Below, piece after piece: positions 56,009 to 64,000 of a DNA stretch of 64,000 nucleotides (its first letter is position 1; each line of letters opens with the position of its first letter). The notes under the pieces were generated by a model. That model did no database searches. It was not told the DNA's origin and saw nothing but the letters and a program-made list of their open reading frames with translations. The DNA is taken from assembly GCA_900475325.1 (NCBI GenBank), contig LS483371.1:2604001-2668000 (forward strand), given 5' to 3'. The position numbers and the translations under genes are program-made. Source of the DNA: Paucimonas lemoignei. Lineage in GTDB: Bacteria; Pseudomonadota; Gammaproteobacteria; Pseudomonadales; Pseudomonadaceae.

Positions 56009-56758
56009 ATGGATCACCCACTATCGTTCTCAGTTACCCGATGGATACCTCGGTCCCTCTTGCTGTGGGTGGTTTTTATGCTGGGTTGCGCCGGTTGCAG
56101 CCAACAGCAGGGCAGCGACATTGCCAGGCAATTTCGTGATGGCAAGCCGGATGAGTTTTTTCAGACCAGTGTCGACCGTATGGCAACGTTGGGCATGCAC
56201 GACAACTTGCAAAGCTTGTATCTGCTGATGAACAAGCTCTATCTGCGTAACCCCAGCCAGTGGCGTCAATCGGGTTATACCGATGCGGTGAGCGCCGCAC
56301 GGGCGATCCGTGAGGCCATCGAGCAGCGGCAACCACTGCCTGCCCTGGGGAATCGTCGTGACCTGGTGGCCCTGAGCTATTCCCTGAGTCCGGAGTTTCG
56401 CGGTGATCGAGTGGGCGCGTTCATCTTCGCGATTGGCAGCATGCTCGTCACCGCACACGGTGGGCGCACTGAATTTTATGTGACCGATTCAATCAACCCG
56501 CAGTTTGTCAGCAACGCTGCGCGCAATATTGAGAAGGCGACCTGGCTGCTCAGTCAACGACAGGACGCCGACGGCTCGTTACTGCTGTCTTCCAACGAAA
56601 TATCGGAGCAGACCAGCAACCTCAGCTTCGCTGCCGAATTTGGCAAGATCGTCGCGCGCCTGGACTTGTTAGCTCAGATTCTCGACGAGCGCTACCGACG
56701 CATTGGCCTCAACTACGCACAAAGCCTGTTGCTGATGAATTTTCTGCCGGTGCAGTAG
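56009..56758 (+). CDS. Predicted lipoprotein of unknown function
   Basis: A 249-residue protein with a hydrophobic N terminus (SLLLWVVFMLGCAGC). C27 or C30 may be lipidated; the lipobox is not ideal. The rest is largely helical and soluble, with conserved-looking segments RRDLVALSYSLSPEFRGDRVG split from FIFAIGSMLVTAHGGRTEFYV, and a central hydrophobic stretch near residues 140-152. ATG 56009 is used; a TTG lies three codons upstream. No domain was recognised. It stands alone between the MITE-like element and the dienelactone hydrolase gene. Confidence 0.75.
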   Translation: MDHPLSFSVTRWIPRSLLLWVVFMLGCAGCSQQQGSDIARQFRDGKPDEFFQTSVDRMATLGMHDNLQSLYLLMNKLYLRNPSQWRQSGYTDAVSAARAIREAIEQRQPLPALGNRRDLVALSYSLSPEFRGDRVGAFIFAIGSMLVTAHGGRTEFYVTDSINPQFVSNAARNIEKATWLLSQRQDADGSLLLSSNEISEQTSNLSFAAEFGKIVARLDLLAQILDERYRRIGLNYAQSLLLMNFLPVQ

Positions 56759-56816
56759 CGACCTTTTCCAGCGCCGCTCGTAATGCACATCTGCGGCAGC
56801 GCCTACCCGTAAAGGT

Positions 56817-57704
56817 TTATACGAGATACTTGTTGAACCACGCCAACGTCCTGTCCCACGCCAGTTTGGCGGCGGCCTCGTCGTAACGCGGCGTCGAGTC
56901 ATTGTGGAACCCGTGATTGGCGCCGGGATAGACATGCGATTCATAGGTCTTGCCAGCCGCTTTCAACGCCTGCTCATACGCGGCTGCACCTTCATTGATG
57001 CGGGTGTCCAGTTCGCCATAGTGGATGAGCAGCGGCGCCTTGATCTTCGGCACGTCCTCGACATTGGCCTGGCGCCCGTAAAACGGGACCGCTGCGGCCA
57101 GTTCCGGATAGGCCACCGCTGCGGCGTTGGCCACGCCACCGCCATAACAGAAACCGGTGATCCCGACTTTGCCGGTGGTTGCATCGTGTTTCATCATCCA
57201 TTCGATCGCCGCGAAAAAGTCATTCATCAGCTTTTCCGGATTGACCGTCTGTTGCAGTTCTTTACCTTTCTCATCGTTGCCGGGGTAGCCGCCCACTGAA
57301 CTCAGACCATCGGGCGCCAGTGCGATGAAACCGGCCTTTGCTACGCGCCGCGCCACGTCCTCGATATAAGGGTTGAGCCCACGGTTTTCGTGCGCGACGA
57401 CTACGGCGGGCAGCTTGCCGCTGGCTTTGGCGGGGCGCACCAGATAGCCGCGGACCTGGTCGTGGCCTTTGGGGGAGGGGTAGGTGACGTATTCGGCGAG
57501 GATGTCCGGGTCGGTGAATTCCACCTGCTGAGCCAGCGCGTAGTTGGGGCTCAGGGAGGCGAGCACCGCGCTGGCGGTCATGCCAAACAAGGTGAACGCA
57601 GCGGCGCGATCCAGAAACTCGCGGCGGTTGATCTTGCCGTGGGCGTAATAGTCGTACAGCTCCAGCAGTTCAGGGGAAAAATCTTTCGCGGTGAGACGCT
57701 CCAT
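56817..57704 (-). CDS. Dienelactone hydrolase family protein with Tat signal
   Basis: A 295-residue alpha/beta hydrolase of the dienelactone hydrolase family. The triad is C186 (GFCYGG), D233 (YGELDTR) and H264 (ANHGFHND). The N terminus contains a twin-arginine motif (NRREFLDRAAAF, R27-R28) followed by a hydrophobic stretch and ALA, so export by the Tat pathway is likely. Family members in catabolic clusters are cytoplasmic; this form is a stand-alone exported version. ATG 57704 is chosen because the upstream open sequence has no such features. Confidence 0.88.
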   Translation of the reverse strand: MERLTAKDFSPELLELYDYYAHGKINRREFLDRAAAFTLFGMTASAVLASLSPNYALAQQVEFTDPDILAEYVTYPSPKGHDQVRGYLVRPAKASGKLPAVVVAHENRGLNPYIEDVARRVAKAGFIALAPDGLSSVGGYPGNDEKGKELQQTVNPEKLMNDFFAAIEWMMKHDATTGKVGITGFCYGGGVANAAAVAYPELAAAVPFYGRQANVEDVPKIKAPLLIHYGELDTRINEGAAAYEQALKAAGKTYESHVYPGANHGFHNDSTPRYDEAAAKLAWDRTLAWFNKYLV

Positions 57705-57876
57705 CTGTTCGCTCCTTCTTCGGTCAGTCGGCTGATTAAAGCAGCCTTTGGCGTCTGGGCAAACTCGATGCTGGCCTGCAGATCGCCGTGTCCGCCCGCT
57801 CAGAGTATGATGGCAGCCGTTCCGGGCCGATGACATCGCCCCAGAGCACGTCTCAAGCCTGGAGTCTCCCATCTCG

Positions 57877-58581
57877 ATGTTCAACGTCACCCGCTTCAAA
57901 ACCCCGCCAGCCGAGCTGATCAAAAGCCAGATCATGCAGATGGTGGTCGATTACGTCACTGACATCAGCATGGTGAACATCGTGCCCAGCAATCCCCTCT
58001 ACAGCCTTTATCAATACGGGGTCGGCTTTGAAGTCCACCTGTATATCGAGGGCATGGACGGATCCAAAGGCGTTGCGGCAGAACTGATCGTGGCGCTGGA
58101 TGCCGATGAACCGGACACGGTCATTGGCTTTGCGCTGTATCTGCCGGCCAAGGACGACCCACAGGCGTGTGCGGTCGCCTATATGGCGGTGCAGGCCCGC
58201 CGTCGGCGCCAGGGTGTGGCGCGGGCCATGCTCGGGGCAATTACCGAGCGCTATCCCCATGTGGAGCTGGCCTGCCGCCCGGCGGCGGTGCCGCGTTTCG
58301 AAGCCATGGGTTTTCAGGTGCTGGCAGCCCGCGGCCCTCAGGTCCTGATGAACACCCGGGATCATCGCGCTGAAGGCCTGGTCGCTGTCCTGGATGTTGC
58401 GCCGATCTACAATTCCCTGGAGATTCGGCAAATTCATGCCTATTTACTTCAGCAGCACGGGAAACGGCCGATGATAGAGGCCGAGAAGCAGCGTGACCGG
58501 CATCTGGATCAATTGACGCGACAGGCCAGGGCACTGGTTGAGGCGCGTTTGAGGCCGGCGTCGAACGACACTTTTAATTAA
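57877..58581 (+). CDS. GNAT-family acetyltransferase
   Basis: A 234-residue protein with an acetyl-CoA-binding core around residues 70-155: VIGFALYLPAK, then AVAYMAVQARRRRQGVARAML with the RxxGxA-type pyrophosphate loop. The N-terminal part (PSNPLYSLYQYGVGFEVHLY) and a charged C-terminal helix (AEKQRDRHLDQLTRQARAL) are less typical. Substrate unknown. It is followed by a 436-base gap before mqo. Confidence 0.82.
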   Translation: MFNVTRFKTPPAELIKSQIMQMVVDYVTDISMVNIVPSNPLYSLYQYGVGFEVHLYIEGMDGSKGVAAELIVALDADEPDTVIGFALYLPAKDDPQACAVAYMAVQARRRRQGVARAMLGAITERYPHVELACRPAAVPRFEAMGFQVLAARGPQVLMNTRDHRAEGLVAVLDVAPIYNSLEIRQIHAYLLQQHGKRPMIEAEKQRDRHLDQLTRQARALVEARLRPASNDTFN

Positions 58582-58714
58582 ACACCTGTTTGATTATGGG
58601 TAAATGTTCGCTCCGCAACCTGTATCCGATTACAATTGCCGCCGCCGGTTCCTGATGGCACCTATATATGTACCGATTCATTAGCGCCCGACGCGTTGTA
58701 CAAAACGGCGACTG

Positions 58715-58954
58715 ATGAGTTACAGCGTTACGGTTCAGGTGAAATACACCGGATTGCAACTGCCTGATTTGAACCACCTGATTTGCAATACCCGAAGCTT
58801 CAATGTCACTCAGCAGCTGAAAACAATGGCGAACAAGAAGTCAGCTCAGGAGGGACATGAAATTGAGGTCGATGGCGGTATATCGACCTTGTATGTCCAT
58901 CCGCCAGTCCTGCCAATTGCCGCAGTTCACCCGATGCCGCGTCGCATTGCGTGA
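58715..58954 (+). CDS. Possible small protein, unsupported family
   Basis: A 79-codon frame in the 436-base gap 58582-59017. It starts with ATG but lacks a strong ribosome site. The sequence begins MSYSVTVQVKYTG and has no recognised motif. It could be a real small gene or chance. The remainder of the gap shows nothing else. Confidence 0.25.
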   Translation: MSYSVTVQVKYTGLQLPDLNHLICNTRSFNVTQQLKTMANKKSAQEGHEIEVDGGISTLYVHPPVLPIAAVHPMPRRIA

Positions 58955-59017
58955 AGCCAGGCAGCTTATGCTCAAGACTGACGGGGGGATGACGTTCTAT
59001 CCTGGAAAAATCACAGT

Positions 59018-60670
59018 ATGTTAAAAAAAGTGAACACAGCCCTTCTGGGCCTGGCGCTGTCGATGGGACTGACGCCTTTGCATGCAGCTGAAGCAAAAAA
59101 AGTTGATGTGTTGCTGATTGGCGGCGGCATCATGAGCGCTACCCTGGGCACCTGGCTCAACGAGCTTGAGCCGACCTGGACCATGGAAATGGTCGAGCGC
59201 CTTGACAAAGTTGCCGAAGAAAGCTCCAACGGCTGGAACAACGCCGGTACCGGTCACTCTGCACTGGCCGAGTCCAACTACACCCCGTACGGCAAAGACG
59301 GCAAGATCGAGATCGCCAAGGCCATCGAGATCAACGAAGCGTTCCAGGTCACCCGCCAGTTCATGGCGTGGCAGGTCAAGAATGGCGTCCTGAAAAACCC
59401 GCATTCGTTCATCAACTCGACTCCACACATGAGCTTCATGTGGGGCGACGATAACGTCAAGTTCCTCAAGGCCCGCTACGAAGCGCTGAAAACCAGCCCG
59501 TTGTTCGCCGGCATGCAGTACAGCGAAGATCAGGCCCAGATCAAGCAGTGGGTTCCACTGATGATGGAAGGGCGTGACCCAAGCCAGAAAATCGCGGCTA
59601 CCTGGACGCCACTGGGTACCGATGCGAACTGGGGCGAAGTCACTCGCCAATACGTTGCCAACCTGCAGACCAAGCCTGTCTTCGACCTGAAATTGTCGAG
59701 CGAAGTCAACGAGATCAAGCGCAACAAGGACGGCAGCTGGCACGTCGAGTACAAAAACCTGAAAGACGGTTCCACCCACGGCACCGACGCGAAATTCGTG
59801 TTTGTCGGCGCGGGCGGCGGTGCGTTGAAGCTGCTGCAAATTGCTGACATCCCTGAGGCTCGCGAATACGGCGGCTTCCCGGTCGGCGGTTCGTTCCTGG
59901 TGACCGAGAACCAGGACCTGGCCATGCAGCATATGGCCAAGGCCTATGGCATCGCGTCGACTGGCGCGCCACCCATGTCCGTGCCGCACCTGGACACCCG
60001 TGTACTGGATGGCAAGCGCATGATCCTGTTCGGACCATTCGCGACCTTCTCCACGAAGTTCCTCAAGGAAGGTTCATACCTTGACCTGCTGTCGACCACC
60101 ACGACCCACAACGTGTGGCCGATGACCAAGGTTGGCGTTGAGCAGTACCCGCTGATCGAGTACCTGGCAGGCCAGTTGATGATGTCGGACGACGACCGCT
60201 TCAACGCGCTGAAAGAGTACTTCCCGCACGCCAAGAAAGAAGACTGGCGCTTGTGGCAGGCCGGTCAACGCGTGCAGATCATCAAGCGTGATGCCGAGAA
60301 AGGCGGCGTGTTGAAGCTGGGTACCGAAGTCGTGTTCTCTCAGGACCGTTCGATTGCCGGCCTGCTGGGTGCCTCCCCAGGCGCCTCGACTGCACCGCCG
60401 ATCATGATCGACGTGCTGGAAAAGGCGTTCAAGGACAAGGTGGCTACTCCAGAGTGGCAAGCCAAGATGCGCCAGATCGTTCCAAGCTACGGCACCCGTC
60501 TGAATGGCTCGCCTGAGCGCGTTCAGCAGTCGTGGGATTACACCGCAGAAGTTCTGCAACTGACCAAGCCTCCGGTCATCGACCCGGCTGCGTACCCTGC
60601 TGCCAGCGCTGCACCGGCCAAACCGGCCAAGCCAGCGGTCAGCAACCCTGCTTCGGACATGGCCCTGTAA
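59018..60670 (+). CDS. mqo: Malate:quinone oxidoreductase
   Basis: A 550-residue FAD enzyme that oxidises malate to oxaloacetate and reduces quinone, as part of the TCA cycle. The FAD motif [16 protein letters not shown] follows a signal-peptide-like N terminus ([17 protein letters not shown]...LHAAEA). Conserved segments include [22 protein letters not shown] and [11 protein letters not shown]. The C-terminal about 30 residues are an Ala/Pro/Lys-rich tail. Length fits the longer Mqo type of pseudomonads. It is monocistronic; a strong terminator follows at 60733-60773. Confidence 0.94.
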   Translation: MLKKVNTALLGLALSMGLTPLHAAEAKKVDVLLIGGGIMSATLGTWLNELEPTWTMEMVERLDKVAEESSNGWNNAGTGHSALAESNYTPYGKDGKIEIAKAIEINEAFQVTRQFMAWQVKNGVLKNPHSFINSTPHMSFMWGDDNVKFLKARYEALKTSPLFAGMQYSEDQAQIKQWVPLMMEGRDPSQKIAATWTPLGTDANWGEVTRQYVANLQTKPVFDLKLSSEVNEIKRNKDGSWHVEYKNLKDGSTHGTDAKFVFVGAGGGALKLLQIADIPEAREYGGFPVGGSFLVTENQDLAMQHMAKAYGIASTGAPPMSVPHLDTRVLDGKRMILFGPFATFSTKFLKEGSYLDLLSTTTTHNVWPMTKVGVEQYPLIEYLAGQLMMSDDDRFNALKEYFPHAKKEDWRLWQAGQRVQIIKRDAEKGGVLKLGTEVVFSQDRSIAGLLGASPGASTAPPIMIDVLEKAFKDKVATPEWQAKMRQIVPSYGTRLNGSPERVQQSWDYTAEVLQLTKPPVIDPAAYPAASAAPAKPAKPAVSNPASDMAL

Positions 60671-60732
60671 CACGCCCTGTCTTCAGAAGTAGCGGGTTCA
60701 GGTGGTCATGAGTGATCACTTGAACCCTGACA

Positions 60733-60773
60733 AAAAACCCGGCACTGCCTTCACGGCGATGCCGGGTTTTTTG
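60733..60773 (+). terminator. Rho-independent terminator of mqo
   Basis: AAAAAACCCGGCA pairs with TGCCGGGTTTTTT (13 perfect pairs) around a 15-base loop, ending in a T-run. The A-tract on the other side makes it potentially bidirectional. Confidence 0.9.
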
Positions 60774-60916
60774 TTTTTGGCGGCGGCGATTCTGACCGAG
60801 ATAATCAATTCGCGTAGATCCAACAAGTAAGCTATGTTGTGAGACGTCGTATGACCTATTTAATAAATCCGTATGCGACGTTCAGCGTATTTCATTAACA
60901 ATAATAAGGAATAACC

Positions 60917-61351
60917 ATGAATAAGCGTTTCAGGTTGGCGGCTGGATTGGCATGTCTGTTGGGTGGGTATATGGGAGTTGCCCAGGCTTCGGATCAAAGT
61001 GATGTCGAGCAGGCCGTGGATAAACTCACTCAGGCCATGTGGCACAAAGATATTGCGCAACTCAAGGCATTGACCGCTGACAACCTCACCTACGGTCATT
61101 CCAGCGGCAATATCCAGGACAAGAGCGCCTTCATTGCCGATATCGAAACCGGCAAAAGCGCATTCAATGAACTAAAGATGCTCAATCAAAAAATCACGAT
61201 GTCTGATGACGTCGCCCTGGTGCGTAACCATTTCTCTGCTCAGGCGGTCAACAGCGGCAAGGTCGTGCCGACAGAAATCGAGAATTTTCAGATCTGGCAG
61301 AAGCAGGACGGCAAGTGGCTGCTGATTGGGCGTCAGGCTTTCAAGTTCTAA
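60917..61351 (+). CDS. Secreted NTF2-like (DUF4440-type) protein
   Basis: A 144-residue protein with a signal peptide (MNKRFRLAAGLACLLGGYMGVAQA). The mature part is an NTF2-like fold: DVEQAVDKLTQAMWHKDIAQLKALTADNLTYGHSS in two parts, a strand NFQIWQKQDGKWLLIGRQAFKF at the end. TAAGGAATAACC precedes the ATG. Family function is varied or unknown; periplasmic location is predicted. Confidence 0.85.
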   Translation: MNKRFRLAAGLACLLGGYMGVAQASDQSDVEQAVDKLTQAMWHKDIAQLKALTADNLTYGHSSGNIQDKSAFIADIETGKSAFNELKMLNQKITMSDDVALVRNHFSAQAVNSGKVVPTEIENFQIWQKQDGKWLLIGRQAFKF

Positions 61352-61393
61352 TCCTTAACGGATAACGCTTTGCCGTACAGGCGCCGAACGACC

Positions 61394-61498
61394 TGTGGAA
61401 GCAAGCTTGCTTGCGAAGGCAGTATTCCAGGCGATCAATAACGCCTGGAATACTGCCTTTTCGCGAGCAAGGTGGGGGCCACCCCGGTCGCTCCCACA
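61394..61498. repeat. REPIN variant with internal palindromes
   Basis: The outer parts are REP-like (TGTGGAAGCAAGCTTGCTTG and CGCTCCCACA). The centre has a perfect 16-bp inverted repeat (GGCAGTATTCCAGGCG with CGCCTGGAATACTGCC). The right REP is interrupted: GCGAGCAAGG is followed by GTGGGGGCCACCCC before TCGCTCCCAC. Confidence 0.75.
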
Positions 61499-61522
61499 CA
61501 AGCGCAATCTTGTTCCATCCCG

Positions 61523-62467
61523 TTATTCAGCACAATCCCTGAACACCAGCGCCTTCAACCCACCTTCAACTTCCGCGTCCGGGAATTCCGGTGGGTTGTC
61601 CAATCGACGTTCGAACTTCAGGGTCGGCGCTTCGATGGCGGTGTGGTCGATCAGGAAGTCCGACCCCAGGCTGGGCTCGTTCATGCACGCAAGCACCTGG
61701 CCACCCGGCGCCAGCAGCTCAGGCATGCGCCGCAGCACTTTCTGATAATCCTTGTCGAGCAAAAAGCTGCCGCGCTGAAAGGAGGGCGGGTCGATGATGA
61801 TCAGGTCATAAGGCCCGGATTTCTTCACTTTGCCCCACGACTTGAACAGCTCGTGATCGAGGAAGCTCACCCGGCGCAAATCGTGCTGATTGAGACGATG
61901 GTTTTCCCGGCCGCGGGTCAGTGCGGCGCGGGACATATCCAGGTTAATCACGTGCTCGGCGCCCCCGGCGATAGCCGCCACGGAAAAGCCGCAGGTGTAC
62001 GCGAACAGATTCAACACCCGCTTGCCCCGGGCCTGCTCACGCACCCAGTCACGACCATAGCGCATGTCCAGAAACAGCCCGCAGTTCTGCTTCTTGCCCA
62101 GATCAATCAGGTAGTGCAGGCCGCTTTCGGTAATTTGGCGCTGTTCCACATGCTCGCCCAACAGCCATTCGGTGGTGCTGTCCGGCAGGTAGCGATGTTG
62201 CAGCAGCAGGGTATGGGCCTGGCTGGCCTGCCATTGCGGGGTGAGGGTGAGGTCCAGCAGCAAGCGCTTCAACGCCTCAAGCTCAGCCTGAGCCGGTTCG
62301 CGGAACAGCGACACCAGCAGCACGCCCTGCATCCAGTCAGCGGTGATCTGCTCAAGACCCGCCCATACACGCCCACGGCCATGAAACAGACGACGGGTTT
62401 CGGTCGGGGCGTTGTGCAGGGCGTCGAGCAACTGCTGATTGAGGATGGCGAGTGCTTCTGGGGTCAT
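61523..62467 (-). CDS. Class I SAM-dependent methyltransferase (RlmI/RlmK-like)
   Basis: A 314-residue methyltransferase. The SAM motif I region is VLNLFAYTCGFSVAAIAGGAEHV, with acidic DMSR after strand 2, and the DPPSF motif (IIIDPPSF) is that of base-modifying rRNA methyltransferases such as RlmK/L. The N-terminal about 120 residues are less conserved. rRNA as substrate is inferred from the motif type; no PUA domain is visible. It is not in an operon with the AEC transporter, although both lie on the minus strand with 66 bases between them. Confidence 0.87.
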   Translation of the reverse strand: MTPEALAILNQQLLDALHNAPTETRRLFHGRGRVWAGLEQITADWMQGVLLVSLFREPAQAELEALKRLLLDLTLTPQWQASQAHTLLLQHRYLPDSTTEWLLGEHVEQRQITESGLHYLIDLGKKQNCGLFLDMRYGRDWVREQARGKRVLNLFAYTCGFSVAAIAGGAEHVINLDMSRAALTRGRENHRLNQHDLRRVSFLDHELFKSWGKVKKSGPYDLIIIDPPSFQRGSFLLDKDYQKVLRRMPELLAPGGQVLACMNEPSLGSDFLIDHTAIEAPTLKFERRLDNPPEFPDAEVEGGLKALVFRDCAE

Positions 62468-62533
62468 GGCGCGGGTTCAGTGGCTAAAGGGCGCGACATG
62501 GTAAACGCATTCAAGGCGTTGCGGGCAGCGGTG

Positions 62534-63469
62534 TCAGGTCTGGCTGCCAATGAAATACAGACAAATCGACAGTGTGACCAACGACCCCAGGGTCGAGACC
62601 AGGATCGTGCTGGACACCAGCGAGGCTTCGCGTTTGTAGTATTCGGCCAGCATGAACGGCCCGGTGCCGGTGGGCAGGGCGCTGAGCAGCAGCGCGGCGT
62701 TGGCCCACAGCCGTGGGACGTCAAACACATGAAACACCAGGACCCAGGTCAGCAAGGGATGAAGGATCAGTTTGATCAGCACCAGCAGCGAGGTGCCGTG
62801 CCTGGGGCCTTGCTGTTTTTCCGCGAGGAACAAACCCAGAGCGATCAGGGCGCAGGGGCTGGTGGCGGCGCCCAATAAACTCAGCAGTTTTTCCAGCGGC
62901 CCCGGCAATGGCGCGCCGCTGCTGGCCCACAGCGCCCCGAGTATCGGCGAGACCACCATGGGGTTCTTGGCCAGGGCAAGAAACACCTTCAGGGCAATCC
63001 GATGGGGCTGCCGTTCAGTCTGCAGGCCGACTTCGACGCAGACCAACGCCAGGGCAAACAACACGCAGACCACCAGCAGTGAGGCGATCAAGGCCGGTTC
63101 CAGCCCGCCCTGGCCCAACACCATCACGCACAGCGGGATGCCGATATACCCCGTGTTGGCGTAAGACCCGCCCAGCGCATCAATGCTGGCATCGGCCAGA
63201 TTGATGCCTTTTTTCCAGCGCAGCAGCAGGGTGATGACAAACACCGCCAGGGTGCTCAAGGTAAAGGCAATGACAAATCCGGGGTGCCAGATCTGTTCCC
63301 AAGTGGACGTGGCCGTGACACTGAACAGCAGCGCAGGCAGGCACAGCCAGACAACCATCCGGTTGATCTCTGAAGCCGCATTCGGCCCCAGGCGGTCGGT
63401 GCGACGACACACGAAACCCAGCAGGATCAGGGCGAATATCGGTAGCAGCACATTCAGAACAGCAAACAT
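62534..63469 (-). CDS. AEC-family (auxin efflux carrier-like) transporter
   Basis: A 311-residue inner-membrane protein with about 10 hydrophobic segments (MFAVLNVLLPIFALILLGFV at the start). AEC features include the GGSYANTGYIGIPL loop and the second inverted repeat ALLLSALPTGTGPFMLAEYY. Substrate is not known; family members move malate, auxin or other anions. The start at 63469 is the first ATG. Confidence 0.9.
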   Translation of the reverse strand: MFAVLNVLLPIFALILLGFVCRRTDRLGPNAASEINRMVVWLCLPALLFSVTATSTWEQIWHPGFVIAFTLSTLAVFVITLLLRWKKGINLADASIDALGGSYANTGYIGIPLCVMVLGQGGLEPALIASLLVVCVLFALALVCVEVGLQTERQPHRIALKVFLALAKNPMVVSPILGALWASSGAPLPGPLEKLLSLLGAATSPCALIALGLFLAEKQQGPRHGTSLLVLIKLILHPLLTWVLVFHVFDVPRLWANAALLLSALPTGTGPFMLAEYYKREASLVSSTILVSTLGSLVTLSICLYFIGSQT

Positions 63470-63640
63470 TCAGACCTGACTCGTAGCGCGCGAACAAGCG
63501 GGCAGGTTAAGACGAAAATCGTTAGCGTCCAATCTATTTTCTCTGCAGTCCAGTGTGGATGATGGCTTGCCAATGGTCGTCCCGGCCCGGTTCAAGGTCT
63601 GGCTCTGTTAAGATCGCCGCCTTGATTTGCGAGGTGTGAC

Positions 63641-64000
63641 ATGAGCGAGCCGATTCGACTGACCCAATACAGCCATGGCGCAGGCTGTGGCTGCAAGATT
63701 TCCCCTCAGGTCCTGGAAGTCATTCTGGCGGGCAGTGGCGCGCAGAATCTGGACCCCAAACTGTGGGTCGGCAACACTTCCCGAGACGACGCGGCGGTGT
63801 ATGCCATCGATGAAGAGCGCGGTGTGGTCTCCACCACTGACTTCTTTATGCCGATCGTTGACGACCCTTACGATTTCGGCCGTATCGCGGCCACCAATGC
63901 CATCAGTGACATCTACGCCATGGGCGGCGATCCGCTGATGGCCATCGCGATTCTTGGCTGGCCGGTCAACCTGCTGGCTCCGGAAATCGCCCGGGAAGTG
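63641..64000 (+). CDS. selD: Selenide, water dikinase SelD (partial, continues past window end)
   Basis: The first 120 residues of SelD, which makes selenophosphate from selenide and ATP for tRNA selenouridine and selenocysteine. The N terminus [20 protein letters not shown] carries C16 (catalytic Cys, not selenocysteine) and K19. [26 protein letters not shown] and AMGGDP are the ATP/metal-binding segments. GAGGTG precedes the ATG. The frame is open to the window edge at 64000. The 170-base upstream gap contains a plausible promoter but nothing distinct. Confidence 0.95.
   Translation, partial: MSEPIRLTQYSHGAGCGCKISPQVLEVILAGSGAQNLDPKLWVGNTSRDDAAVYAIDEERGVVSTTDFFMPIVDDPYDFGRIAATNAISDIYAMGGDPLMAIAILGWPVNLLAPEIAREV

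Noticed and set aside
63641..64000. Selenocysteine codon in selD
   Set aside because: The catalytic position is an ordinary cysteine codon (TGT) in GCGCK; no in-frame TGA is seen.

Overview
The window looks like chromosome of a fluorescent-group Pseudomonas. This is inferred from the high GC content, the many REP/REPIN hairpins, a PctA-type amino-acid chemoreceptor, an export-type malate:quinone oxidoreductase, and a phn cluster in the order phnCDEFGHIJKLMNP. No rRNA, tRNA or CRISPR array was seen. One complete insertion sequence (IS481-type) is present, and most other mobile signal is non-coding structured repeats.

Layout. 0-2 kb: amino-acid-type chemoreceptor. 2-2.8 kb: a 788-bp inverted structured repeat (repeat A). 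2.8-3.9 kb: DUF4124 protein and a BrnT/BrnA toxin-antitoxin pair. 4.1-14.8 kb: a complete carbon-phosphorus lyase operon behind a Pho-box-like promoter: transporter (phnCDE), GntR regulator (phnF), core complex (phnGHIJ, with phnK and phnL), and the follow-up enzymes phnM, phnN and phnP. 15-19.7 kb: thioredoxin-like protein, moaA, an overlapping sensor kinase/receiver pair, and a Na+/H+ antiporter. 20.2-27.9 kb: an operon joining a polyamine/opine-type ABC importer to a three-subunit FAD/[2Fe-2S] amino-acid oxidoreductase, with a divergent IclR regulator. 28-30 kb: hybrid histidine kinase.

30.1-39 kb: two copies (B and C) of an ~810-bp repeat in opposite orientation enclose about 6 kb: CAP-domain protein, SRPBCC protein, serine hydrolase, chemoreceptor, small lipoprotein and SDR. 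The IS481-type element sits exactly in a hairpin loop of copy B. 39-42.8 kb: basic amino acid decarboxylase plus a PotE-like antiporter. 42.8-45.4 kb: small secreted protein, DUF1206 membrane protein, diguanylate cyclase. 45.5-49.1 kb: LysR regulator, D-tartrate dehydratase and DctA symporter, which together would take up and convert tartrate to oxaloacetate. 49.1-54.9 kb: a branched-chain-type ABC importer in which LivM, LivG and LivF are one polypeptide, co-transcribed with a cytosine-deaminase-like amidohydrolase lacking two key residues. 55.1-64 kb: SnoaL-like protein, a MITE-like repeat, lipoprotein, Tat-exported dienelactone hydrolase, GNAT protein, mqo, secreted NTF2-like protein, an RNA-methyltransferase-like enzyme, an AEC transporter, and the start of selD.

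The most unusual material is non-coding. Repeats A, B and C share one fold, a closing stem enclosing two hairpins, whose stem sequences change in compensating ways between copies. This points to selection or copying at the level of structure rather than sequence.
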